Part shown: positions 41,308 through 49,016 of the stretch, piece after piece
Layout: each line of letters starts with the position of its first letter
Position numbering within the stretch: position 1 is the stretch's first letter
NCBI RefSeq assembly: GCF_002161765.1
Contig: NZ_NFIN01000018.1
Coordinates: forward strand, 1-64,000
DNA length: 64,000 bases
From: Bacteroides sp. An322
Lineage (GTDB): Bacteria > Bacteroidota > Bacteroidia > Bacteroidales > Bacteroidaceae
Direction: 5' to 3'
The notes under the pieces: generated by a model
What the model saw: only the letters and a program-made list of their open reading frames with translations
Told to the model about the DNA's origin: nothing
The model's database searches: none
Made by a program: the position numbers and the translations under genes

Positions 41308-42804
41308 TCAGCCGGCGAACTCTGCCCAATCGGTGAGGCGCATGTCGCCTTTCTTGAGGAACACCTGGTGCATGCCCAGGGCGGCGGAGAGGCTGTGGCT
41401 GGTCTGCCCCTTGGTGGAAATCTTCAGGTAATCCCAAAGGAGCTGCTTGTAGTCGGGGTGGGCGCAGTTCTCGATGACGGCTTGGGCACGCTCCATGGGG
41501 CTCTTGCCGCGCAGGTCGGCGATGCCTTGCTCGGTGATGATGACGTTGACGGAGTGCTCGCTGTGGTCGAGGTGCGACACCATGGGGACGATGGAGCTGA
41601 TGCATCCGCCCTTGGCGGTCGACGGGCACGAGAAGATGGAGATGTAGGCGCTGCGGGTGAAGTCGCCCGAGCCGCCGATGCCGTTCATCATCTTCGTGCC
41701 GCAGATGTGGGTGGAGTTTACGTTGCCGTAGATGTCGGCTTCGATAGCGGTGTTCATCGTGATGACGCCGATGCGGCGGATGACTTCGGGGCAGTTGGAT
41801 ATCTCCGAGGGACGGAGCACGAGCTTGTGGGCGAAGAAGTCCATGTTCTGGTAGATGTCGTCGAGGCAGTCGTTGGTGACGCTGAGCGAGCAGGTGCTTC
41901 CGAACTTGATGCGCCCTTCCTTAATGAGGGTGATGACGGAGTTCTGGATGACTTCGGTATACATTTCGAAGGGCGGGATGCTGGAGTCGCGTCCCAAGGC
42001 GCTGAGCACGGCGTTGGCGATGTTTCCCACGCCCGATTGCAGGGGGAGGAAGGTGGAGGGGATGATGCCCCGCTTCATGTCGGCTGCAAGGAAGTCGGCT
42101 ACGTTTTGTCCGATTTTATCCGTCACAGGGTCGGGTGCGCTGAATCCGCGTGCCTCGTCGGGGATGTTCACTTCTACCACGCCGACTATCTTTTTCGGGT
42201 CGACCTGTATGTAGGGCAGTCCGATGCGGTCGCTGGGACGGACGATAGGGATGGGGCGGCGGTAGGGCGGACGTTCCATTTCGTAGAGGTCGTGCATGCC
42301 GATGATGCGTTTGCTGTGCGCCGCGTTCAGCTCGATGATGATGCGGTCTGCCAGGCGGGCAATGGTGGGCGTAAGTCCTACGCCTGCCGTGAGGTAGATG
42401 CGTCCGTCGTCGGTCAGTTCGCAGGCTTCCACGATAGCGGTGGTGACGTGTCCTAAGAATCCGGAGCGCAGGCGTTGCGCCACTTGCGAGAGGTGGATGT
42501 CGGTGTAATTGATTTCGCCGTTGTTCACCGCCTTGCGGAAATCGGTGTTGGTGGTGTAGGGGGCGCGGAACTTAATGGCGTGTGCACGGGTCAACGTTCC
42601 GTCGCACGAGTCTCCTGTCGAAGCTCCGGTAATGATTCCGATGCGGAACTCTTCGTCCCGCGCGTGTTTTTCTTCGGCTTGTTTCGCCAATTCGGTAGTT
42701 ACTGCTTTAGGGCTTCCTGCCGGCGTAAATCCGCTCAGCGCGATGATTTCGCCGTTCTGTATCAGGCTGGCGGCTTCTGCCGCTGTCATTCGGTTGTAGT
42801 TCAT
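41308..42804 (-). CDS. Succinyl-CoA:acetate CoA-transferase / acetyl-CoA hydrolase family
   Basis: The product has 498 residues, the normal length for Cat1/AarC-type enzymes. The glutamate nucleophile is in MYTEVIQNS (about residue 284), the CoA-site glycines are in LQSGVGNIANAVLSAL, and IEADIYGNVNSTHICG plus GIGGSGDF are conserved. It exchanges CoA between succinyl- or propionyl-CoA and acetate, linking to succinate and propionate fermentation. It lies 27 bp downstream of a small membrane-protein gene with a consensus promoter. Confidence 0.92.
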   Translation of the reverse strand: MNYNRMTAAEAASLIQNGEIIALSGFTPAGSPKAVTTELAKQAEEKHARDEEFRIGIITGASTGDSCDGTLTRAHAIKFRAPYTTNTDFRKAVNNGEINYTDIHLSQVAQRLRSGFLGHVTTAIVEACELTDDGRIYLTAGVGLTPTIARLADRIIIELNAAHSKRIIGMHDLYEMERPPYRRPIPIVRPSDRIGLPYIQVDPKKIVGVVEVNIPDEARGFSAPDPVTDKIGQNVADFLAADMKRGIIPSTFLPLQSGVGNIANAVLSALGRDSSIPPFEMYTEVIQNSVITLIKEGRIKFGSTCSLSVTNDCLDDIYQNMDFFAHKLVLRPSEISNCPEVIRRIGVITMNTAIEADIYGNVNSTHICGTKMMNGIGGSGDFTRSAYISIFSCPSTAKGGCISSIVPMVSHLDHSEHSVNVIITEQGIADLRGKSPMERAQAVIENCAHPDYKQLLWDYLKISTKGQTSHSLSAALGMHQVFLKKGDMRLTDWAEFAG

Positions 42805-42831
42805 AGTTTTCAGGTATTATTAATTTATGTA

Positions 42832-43167
42832 TTAGTATTTCCGTTTGAATATCTCCGAGTAGATAAATGCCTTCCGCGCTTCGTTCCGCGTGTGGAGGCT
42901 GATTTTTCCTTTTTCCGTCGGATGCGCCGCTTTAGGCGGAACGCTGGGTGCCGGCTTCTGCCGTTGCATTTGTTGAGTATATCGGACCGGCTCTTTGCGT
43001 GGGCGGGGCTGTTCTTCCTCGGCGGGTGCTTCGTCTTCTTCCATAGATAGTTCCGGAAAGTCGAAAACCGGTTTCGGGCGGGCTGCCTTTTCCGCCTTCG
43101 GCTTCTGTGTCATCACTTTATAAGTGACAATCACGATGCATATAAGAATGATAAGAATGTTGCTCAT
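42832..43167 (-). CDS. Small membrane-anchored protein of unknown function
   Basis: The product has 111 residues: one N-terminal transmembrane helix (SNILIILICIVIVTYKVM), then a basic and acidic low-complexity linker (EEDEAPAEEEQPRPRKEP) and a conserved-looking tail RNEARKAFIYSEIFKRKY. The tail motif suggests a protein-protein contact. The start at 43167 places the helix at the N-terminus. It precedes the CoA-transferase gene in the same direction with a 27-bp gap, but a functional link is not evident. Confidence 0.65.
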   Translation of the reverse strand: MSNILIILICIVIVTYKVMTQKPKAEKAARPKPVFDFPELSMEEDEAPAEEEQPRPRKEPVRYTQQMQRQKPAPSVPPKAAHPTEKGKISLHTRNEARKAFIYSEIFKRKY

Positions 43168-43205
43168 ATCCGTTGCTATTAATAGTAAGGTGTGAAAGGA
43201 ATCGC

Positions 43206-43214
43206 CCAAAGATA
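43206..43214 (-). promoter_or_regulatory. -7 element of the small membrane-protein gene
   Basis: The minus strand reads TATCTTTGG, matching TAnnTTTG, 38 bp before the ATG at 43167. Confidence 0.5.
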
Positions 43215-43277
43215 GTAATTTTCCTGCAAAGAAACATAAGAACTTCCCGCTTATTGTGTGATACGAGATAGAATTGT

Positions 43278-43286
43278 TATCTTTGC
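43278..43286 (+). promoter_or_regulatory. -7 element of miaB
   Basis: TATCTTTGC is an exact match, with TTG at 43254 about 21 bp upstream. The distance to the start codon implies a leader of about 130 nt containing the inverted repeat. Confidence 0.6.
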
Positions 43287-43309
43287 GGGCGAATTAAAGA
43301 CATAAAATT

Positions 43310-43394
43310 GAACACAGAGACACGGAGACACAGAGTTTTTATGAACTTTATTCTCTTGTACATAGAATCTCTGTGGCTTTGTGTCTCTGTGTTC
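43310..43394. repeat. CRCAGA-family inverted repeat in the miaB leader
   Basis: Arms 43310-43335 and 43369-43394 (units CACAGAGA CACGGAGA CACAGAG) match in about 22 of 26 positions. It lies between the miaB promoter and its start codon, the same arrangement as in the mtnN leader. Confidence 0.75.
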
Positions 43395-43423
43395 GATTAA
43401 TTTATAACCAAACCATTTATCGT

Positions 43424-44794
43424 ATGACAAATCAAACTGCGGGAACGGACTTTAAATCCGCGACCGGAAAAGAGACGAAGAAACTGTTTATGGAGACCTA
43501 CGGATGCCAGATGAACGTGGCAGACAGCGAGGTTGTGGCTTCGATTATGCAAATGGCGGGCTATGTGCCTTGCGACACTTTGGACGAAGCCGACGCAGTG
43601 TTTATGAACACGTGTTCCATCCGTGACAATGCCGAGCAGAAAATCCTGAACCGGCTGGAGTTTTTCCATTCGCTGAAGAAAAAACGCAAACATCTTATTG
43701 TAGGCGTGTTGGGCTGTATGGCGGAACGGGTAAAAGAAGACCTGATAGCGAACCACCACGTTGATTTGGTGGCGGGACCGGATGCTTATCTTTCCTTGCC
43801 CGACCTGATTGCTTCGGTGGAAGCGGGCGAGAAGGCTATCAATGTGGAATTGTCTACAACTGAGACTTACCGCGACGTGATTCCTTCACGCATCTGCGGA
43901 AACCGGGTTTCGGGCTATGTGTCGATTATGCGCGGATGTAACAATTTCTGCCATTACTGCATCGTGCCTTACACCCGCGGAAGGGAACGTAGCCGGGATG
44001 TAGCAAGCATTCTTAATGAAGTGCGCGATTTGCAGGCGAAAGGCTATAAAGAGGTCACCCTTTTGGGACAAAACGTCAATTCGTACCGTTTCGAGCAAGA
44101 CGGGAATGTGATTACTTTCCCCACGCTGCTTCGTACGGTAGCGGAAGCGGTGCCCGATATGCGTGTGCGCTTCACTACTTCGCATCCTAAAGACATGAGT
44201 GACGAGACGCTTCATGTGATAGCCGAAGTGCCTAACGTATGCCGTCACATCCACCTGCCGGTGCAGAGCGGAAGTTCGCGCATCTTGAAGCTGATGAACC
44301 GCAAATATACCCGTGAGTGGTATTTGGAACGGGTAGCGGCTATCCGGAGCATCATCCCCGATTGCGGATTGAGCACCGATATCTTCTCAGGATTCCATTC
44401 GGAGACGGAAGAAGACCACCAGATGAGTCTTTCGCTGATGCGTGAATGCGCGTACGATTCGGCTTTCATGTTCAAGTATTCCGAGCGTCCTGGCACCTAT
44501 GCATCGAAGCATTTGCCCGATGATGTGCCCGAAGAGGTCAAGATACGTCGTCTGAACGAATTGATAGAACTTCAGAATCAGCTTTCTGCAGAAAGCAACG
44601 CAAAAGATGTGGGCAAGACGTTTGAAGTGTTGGTAGAAGGTGTCTCCAAACGCTCGAAAGAACAACTCTTCGGACGTACGGAACAAAATAAAGTCGTAGT
44701 ATTCGACCGAGGTACGCACCGTATCGGTGATTTTGTGAAGGTGCGCATCACCGAATCGAGTTCGGCGACACTGAAAGGAATCGAAGTATTTTAA
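43424..44794 (+). CDS. miaB: tRNA-2-methylthio-N6-dimethylallyladenosine synthase
   Basis: The enzyme adds the methylthio group to i6A37 of tRNAs. The 456-residue product has the N-terminal MTTase domain with cluster cysteines (METYGCQMN, Cys28; FMNTCSIR; GVLGCMAERV), the radical-SAM motif CNNFCHYC (Cys172, 176, 179) and a C-terminal TRAM domain ending VKVRITESSSATLKGIEVF. The start MTNQTAG at 43424 is used; the longer frame would be coded by the inverted repeat. It lies directly upstream of the dsbD-like gene. Confidence 0.94.
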   Translation: MTNQTAGTDFKSATGKETKKLFMETYGCQMNVADSEVVASIMQMAGYVPCDTLDEADAVFMNTCSIRDNAEQKILNRLEFFHSLKKKRKHLIVGVLGCMAERVKEDLIANHHVDLVAGPDAYLSLPDLIASVEAGEKAINVELSTTETYRDVIPSRICGNRVSGYVSIMRGCNNFCHYCIVPYTRGRERSRDVASILNEVRDLQAKGYKEVTLLGQNVNSYRFEQDGNVITFPTLLRTVAEAVPDMRVRFTTSHPKDMSDETLHVIAEVPNVCRHIHLPVQSGSSRILKLMNRKYTREWYLERVAAIRSIIPDCGLSTDIFSGFHSETEEDHQMSLSLMRECAYDSAFMFKYSERPGTYASKHLPDDVPEEVKIRRLNELIELQNQLSAESNAKDVGKTFEVLVEGVSKRSKEQLFGRTEQNKVVVFDRGTHRIGDFVKVRITESSSATLKGIEVF

Positions 44795-44826
44795 TTTCAT
44801 AATCCAATAAAACCAAAGACAAAACA

Positions 44827-46851
44827 ATGAAAACAAGAGTGATACTCTGTTGGCTGCTGATGGCTCTGTTCTGCCTGCCGATGTTTGCCCAAATGCAAGA
44901 CCCGGTGCAGTTCAAGGCCGAATGGAAAGAGATTTCGGCTACTGAAGCCGAAATAGTGTTTACAGGTACGATTGATGCCGGATGGCATGTGTATTCTACT
45001 GAATTGGGAGACGGGGGACCGACTTCCGCTACGTTTAATATTGATGAAATCAAAGGAGCGGAATTGGTGGGGAAACTCACTCCCGGTGCAGGGGAAATCG
45101 ACAAGATGGACCCTATCTTCGGAATGCAGGTACGTTACTTTGAGAAGAGCGCGAAGTTTACTCAAAAAGTAAAGCTTACTGGAGGTGATTATGTAATCAA
45201 AGGGTATTTGGAGTATGGTGCTTGCAATGATGAGAACTGTCTGCCTCCTACAGCCGTAGATTTTTCGTATAACGGAAAAGCGCAAGCGGCTGCTCAGGCT
45301 CCTTCTGCCCAACCTTCTGATCAACCGAAAACTCCGGCACCCGTATCCGAAGTGAAGGAGGATACCGCTACGATGGCTGTAGATAGTACGGCTTCTGCTC
45401 CTGTCCAATTGAAGGGAACGAATGATTACTGGAAACCGGTCATCAAGGAACTTTCTGAATTTGGCGAGACACAGCAACAAGATACGCATTCGTGGGTTTA
45501 TATTTTCTTTGCAGGTGTAGTAGGCGGGTTGCTTGCCCTCTTTACCCCTTGCGTATGGCCTATTATTCCGATGACGGTCAGCTTCTTCTTGAAACGTACG
45601 AAAGATAAGAAGAAGGGCATTCGTGACGCATGGACCTACGGTGCATCTATCGTGGTGATTTACGTGGCATTGGGACTTGCTATTACGCTGATATTCGGCG
45701 CAAGCGCACTCAATGCCTTGTCTACTAATGCGATCTTCAATATCTTCTTCTTCCTGATGTTGGTCGTATTTGCCGCTTCGTTCTTCGGCGCGTTCGAAAT
45801 TACCTTGCCTTCGAAGTGGAGTAATGCGGTCGATAGCAAGGCGGAAGCCACTACGGGATTGCTCAGCATCTTCTTGATGGCATTTACGCTTTCGTTGGTT
45901 TCTTTCTCTTGCACAGGTCCCATCATTGGTTTCCTATTGGTGGAAGTGTCTACTACGGGCAGCATTATTGCTCCGGCATTGGGAATGTTGGGTTTTGCCA
46001 TTGCACTTGCCTTGCCGTTCACGCTATTCGCCATGTTCCCTTCTTGGCTCAAGTCGATGCCGAAGTCGGGCGGCTGGATGAATGTGATTAAGGTGGTGTT
46101 AGGCTTCCTCGAATTAGCTTTTGCCCTCAAGTTCCTTTCGGTGGCAGATTTGGCATACGGCTGGCGTTTGCTCGACCGTGAGACCTTCCTCGCCTTGTGG
46201 ATTGTTATCTTCGGCTTATTAGGTTTCTACTTGTTAGGCAAAATCAAATTCCCGCATGATGATGATTCCACTAAAGTAGGCGTAGGACGTTTCTTCCTTG
46301 CTCTTATTTCGCTTGCTTTTGCCGTCTATATGGTGCCCGGCTTATGGGGTGCGCCTCTGAAAGCGGTCAGTGCGTTCGCTCCTCCTATGCAGACGCAAGA
46401 TTTCAATCTTTACGATGACGAGGTGCACGCTAAATTCCAAGATTTTGATGCTGGTATGGAATATGCCCGCCAGCAAGGCAAACCGGTAATGATAGACTTT
46501 ACGGGCTATGGATGCGTGAATTGCCGGAAAATGGAGTTGGCAGTATGGACCGACCCGCAGGTGAGCAAGATGCTGAAAGACGACTATGTACTCATCACGC
46601 TTTATGTAGATGAAAAGGCAAAATTGCCCGAGCCTATCAAGATTATGGAAAATGGCAAGGAACGTACACTCCGCACCGTGGGCGACAAATGGAGCTATCT
46701 GCAACGCTCGAAGTTCGGAGCCAATGCCCAGCCTTTCTATGTCTTGATAGACAACGAAGGCAACCCGCTTAACAAGTCGTATTCGTATGACGAAGACGTA
46801 GCGAAATACATCGACTTCTTGCAGACGGGATTGAAGAATTACAAGAAATAA
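44827..46851 (+). CDS. DsbD-like thiol:disulfide interchange protein
   Basis: The product has 674 residues: a signal peptide, an N-terminal periplasmic DsbD-alpha-like domain (about 25-150, with YLEYGACNDENCLPPTAVDF holding the cysteine pair), a Ser/Pro-rich linker, eight transmembrane helices (about 220-500, including FTPCVWPIIPMTVSFF and SFSCTGPIIGFLL with the paired cysteines) and a C-terminal thioredoxin-like domain with CVNC (Cys563, Cys566). It transfers electrons from cytoplasmic thioredoxin to periplasmic proteins. It follows miaB by 32 bp. Confidence 0.92.
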   Translation: MKTRVILCWLLMALFCLPMFAQMQDPVQFKAEWKEISATEAEIVFTGTIDAGWHVYSTELGDGGPTSATFNIDEIKGAELVGKLTPGAGEIDKMDPIFGMQVRYFEKSAKFTQKVKLTGGDYVIKGYLEYGACNDENCLPPTAVDFSYNGKAQAAAQAPSAQPSDQPKTPAPVSEVKEDTATMAVDSTASAPVQLKGTNDYWKPVIKELSEFGETQQQDTHSWVYIFFAGVVGGLLALFTPCVWPIIPMTVSFFLKRTKDKKKGIRDAWTYGASIVVIYVALGLAITLIFGASALNALSTNAIFNIFFFLMLVVFAASFFGAFEITLPSKWSNAVDSKAEATTGLLSIFLMAFTLSLVSFSCTGPIIGFLLVEVSTTGSIIAPALGMLGFAIALALPFTLFAMFPSWLKSMPKSGGWMNVIKVVLGFLELAFALKFLSVADLAYGWRLLDRETFLALWIVIFGLLGFYLLGKIKFPHDDDSTKVGVGRFFLALISLAFAVYMVPGLWGAPLKAVSAFAPPMQTQDFNLYDDEVHAKFQDFDAGMEYARQQGKPVMIDFTGYGCVNCRKMELAVWTDPQVSKMLKDDYVLITLYVDEKAKLPEPIKIMENGKERTLRTVGDKWSYLQRSKFGANAQPFYVLIDNEGNPLNKSYSYDEDVAKYIDFLQTGLKNYKK

Positions 46852-46900
46852 ACATTATATCCATGTTTCTAAAGGATATAAAAAAACAACTTTCTGATTA

Positions 46901-46961
46901 GAACAAAAGTGCAGATATGCAGGTTTTCGAAATAAGACTTGTGTCTCTGCACTTTTTGTTC
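46901..46961. terminator. Hairpin after the dsbD-like gene
   Basis: Arms 46901-46915 (GAACAAAAGTGCAGA) and 46946-46961 pair with one extra T. It lies 50 bp past the dsbD-like stop and has T-runs within the arm. A terminator role is likely. Confidence 0.55.
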
Positions 46962-46981
46962 ATTAATTTCTCGGTAAACCA

Positions 46982-47014
46982 TTTGTATAATCTGCATTTT
47001 ATTTCGTATATTGC
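46982..47014 (+). promoter_or_regulatory. Promoter of the GDSL esterase gene
   Basis: TTTG (46982-46985) and TATATTGC (47007-47014) are separated by 21 bp, close to the Bacteroidota spacing. It lies 36 bp before the start codon. Confidence 0.55.
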
Positions 47015-47049
47015 AGCACAGAAGTTTTATATACATAAAAATAGTCAAC

Positions 47050-48213
47050 ATGAAAAAGATTCTTACATTACTTTGTTGCTTGATGACCGTTTTCACGGTA
47101 TCAGCAGACAATTGGACAGGAACATGGGCGGCTGCACCCGAATGGACAGGAGCGGGCGATATGCCGAAGAAAACTACATTGACCGGCAATTCGGTCCGCC
47201 AGATTGTGCATGTATCTCTTGGCGGTCAGGAAATCCGTGTGCAGTTATCTAACGAACTGAGCAACGAACCGGTTGAAATTCAGTCGGTTTATATCGCAGA
47301 TGCACTCGATGGCAAGAATATTAATCCCAAGACCGTAGAATACTTGAAGTTTGACGGTAAGAAAAACGTCACTATCGAAGGCGGAAAAGCTGTATTCTCT
47401 GACCCGTTAGAATACGATTTGAAGCCTTTGCAATTACTTTCTATTACTGTTTATTATGGAGCGACTCCTAAGAATGCCACCTCTCATCGCGGCTCTCGTA
47501 CCACTTCTTATATCATGGAAGGAAAATCAAATCCTAAAAAAGAATTTGTTGTAGCCGAGCAATTGGAACATTGGTATAGCATTGCTGCTATCGATGTGAA
47601 AGTTTCGGACAAACCGTGTATTGCCGCATTGGGCAATTCCATTACAGACGGACGTGGAACGACTACAGACAAACAAAATCGTTGGACTGACGTATGTGCA
47701 GAAGCGTTAGGCGGTGAAGTCGGCATTCTGAACTTGGGTATCGGTGGAAATTGTGTGCTGGCAGGAGGGCTGAGCGAACCTGCTGTGAAACGTTTCGATC
47801 GTGACATCATGGGTCAACGAGGCTTGACGGGCATCCTTATCTTCGAAGGAGTCAATGATATAGGCGGAAGCAAGGCTTCCGAACAAACGGCACAACAACT
47901 TATCAAGGCTTACGAATCATTCATTGAAAAAGCACGTGCCAAAGGTCTGAAAGTGTACGGTGGTACGATTACTCCGATAGGTAATACTGATTATTGGTCT
48001 TATTTCCATGAGGCTGCCCGCCAGACGGTGAACGAATGGATTCGCACAAGCGGCAAATTTGATGCTGTCATCGATTTCGATAAGGTATTGCGTGACCCGG
48101 CTAATCCCACGAAAATCCGTGATGATTACCAATTCGACCGTCTGCATCCCAATGCTGCAGGTTATAAAGCAATGGGAGAAGAAGCCGCCAAGGTACTTAA
48201 ATCACATCTGTAA
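47050..48213 (+). CDS. Secreted SGNH/GDSL-family esterase
   Basis: The product has 387 residues with signal peptide MKKILTLLCCLMTVFTVSA. Block I reads ALGNSITDG (nucleophile Ser), block III GVNDIGG (oxyanion Asn) and block V FDRLHPNAAGYKAMG (Asp-His), the SGNH triad. An N-terminal beta domain (about 20-180: NWTGTWAAAPEWTG...) precedes it, as in the GDSL enzymes related to carbohydrate esterases. It probably deacylates a plant or host glycan. The start at 47050 is chosen at the signal peptide. It is a single gene bounded by hairpins. Confidence 0.85.
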   Translation: MKKILTLLCCLMTVFTVSADNWTGTWAAAPEWTGAGDMPKKTTLTGNSVRQIVHVSLGGQEIRVQLSNELSNEPVEIQSVYIADALDGKNINPKTVEYLKFDGKKNVTIEGGKAVFSDPLEYDLKPLQLLSITVYYGATPKNATSHRGSRTTSYIMEGKSNPKKEFVVAEQLEHWYSIAAIDVKVSDKPCIAALGNSITDGRGTTTDKQNRWTDVCAEALGGEVGILNLGIGGNCVLAGGLSEPAVKRFDRDIMGQRGLTGILIFEGVNDIGGSKASEQTAQQLIKAYESFIEKARAKGLKVYGGTITPIGNTDYWSYFHEAARQTVNEWIRTSGKFDAVIDFDKVLRDPANPTKIRDDYQFDRLHPNAAGYKAMGEEAAKVLKSHL

Positions 48214-48231
48214 CACATTAGGCTTCCTTTT

Positions 48232-48297
48232 GAGTTTCATTAGGGTAGGATTGTAATTTCATCCGTATAAAACTGCAATCCTACCCTAATGAAACTC
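48232..48297. terminator. Perfect 22-bp inverted repeat after the GDSL gene
   Basis: Arms 48232-48253 and 48276-48297 (GAGTTTCATTAGGGTAGGAT...) are exactly complementary with a 22-nt loop. It lies 19 bp past the stop. The long perfect arms are more than a terminator needs, so it may be a small palindromic element used as one. Confidence 0.6.
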
Positions 48298-48402
48298 TTA
48301 AAGTAAGCAGCTTTCATGAATAATATATTCCTTTTGCTTATAATTTGTAACTTCATTTATCGGAAAGGGAGTGAATGGAGTATTGTATATAGGGCAAAAC
48401 AA

Positions 48403-48433
48403 AAAGAGACGCTTCCTCGCGAGGCGTCTCTTT
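48403..48433 (-). terminator. Rho-independent terminator of the DUF3836 gene
   Basis: A 10-bp stem AAAGAGACGC/GCGTCTCTTT with an 11-nt loop is followed on the minus strand by TTTTTGTTTT. It lies 45 bp past the stop. Confidence 0.8.
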
Positions 48434-48477
48434 CAGATTGTTGAGAGTTTATGAAAATATGTTTGTTTATGTGCTGC

Positions 48478-48864
48478 TTATTGTTGTACCGTAACGGTCA
48501 TTTCCGGAACAAGGATGAAATCTTTCTTGTTCTTATTCCACTTGTAGTATTCGATGGTTACATCGTTACCTGCGTATGAGTACTTGATACACATGTGGTT
48601 GCGCCAATCGTTACGAACAGCATCCCATTTCATCAATGTGCTTTCAACGACTTGTTTATTGTCGTTGTATTTATAGTTATACTTTTCGTAATTGGTCAGG
48701 ATGCCTTCGTTCATCTTGTAAACGGTTTCCGACATCTTAACGCCATCCACTTCTTCGGTGTTGTAAATCAAGTTCGCTTCCGGATTGCTTGCAGAAACTG
48801 TAAGATTAGCTACGAAAATGCAAGCTACAACAAATACACTCTTCAAAAAATTCATTGCTTTCAT
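48478..48864 (-). CDS. DUF3836 family secreted protein
   Basis: The product has 128 residues: a signal peptide (NFLKSVFVVACIFVANLTVSA), then a repeated aromatic beta pattern (YEKYNYKYNDNKQVVESTLMKWDAVRNDWRNHMCIKYSYAGNDVTIEYYKWNKNKKDFILVP) of DUF3836, a family found mainly in Bacteroides. The function is unknown. It is a single gene with an exact consensus -7 element and a terminator. Confidence 0.82.
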   Translation of the reverse strand: MKAMNFLKSVFVVACIFVANLTVSASNPEANLIYNTEEVDGVKMSETVYKMNEGILTNYEKYNYKYNDNKQVVESTLMKWDAVRNDWRNHMCIKYSYAGNDVTIEYYKWNKNKKDFILVPEMTVTVQQ

Positions 48865-48912
48865 ATCTTTATGTTTTTAAGGGTTTGCTATCTTTTTGTT
48901 CTTAATTACAGT

Positions 48913-48921
48913 GCAAAGGTA
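48913..48921 (-). promoter_or_regulatory. -7 element of the DUF3836 gene
   Basis: The minus strand reads TACCTTTGC, an exact consensus match 48 bp before the ATG. Confidence 0.6.
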
Positions 48922-49016
48922 GTAAATATTTTGATATGTGCTAACTTTTCGGCTAAAATTTTACTCGATTTTAGCAAAATGTCAGCATATAAAGATATGT
49001 TAACAAATTCATCCCA

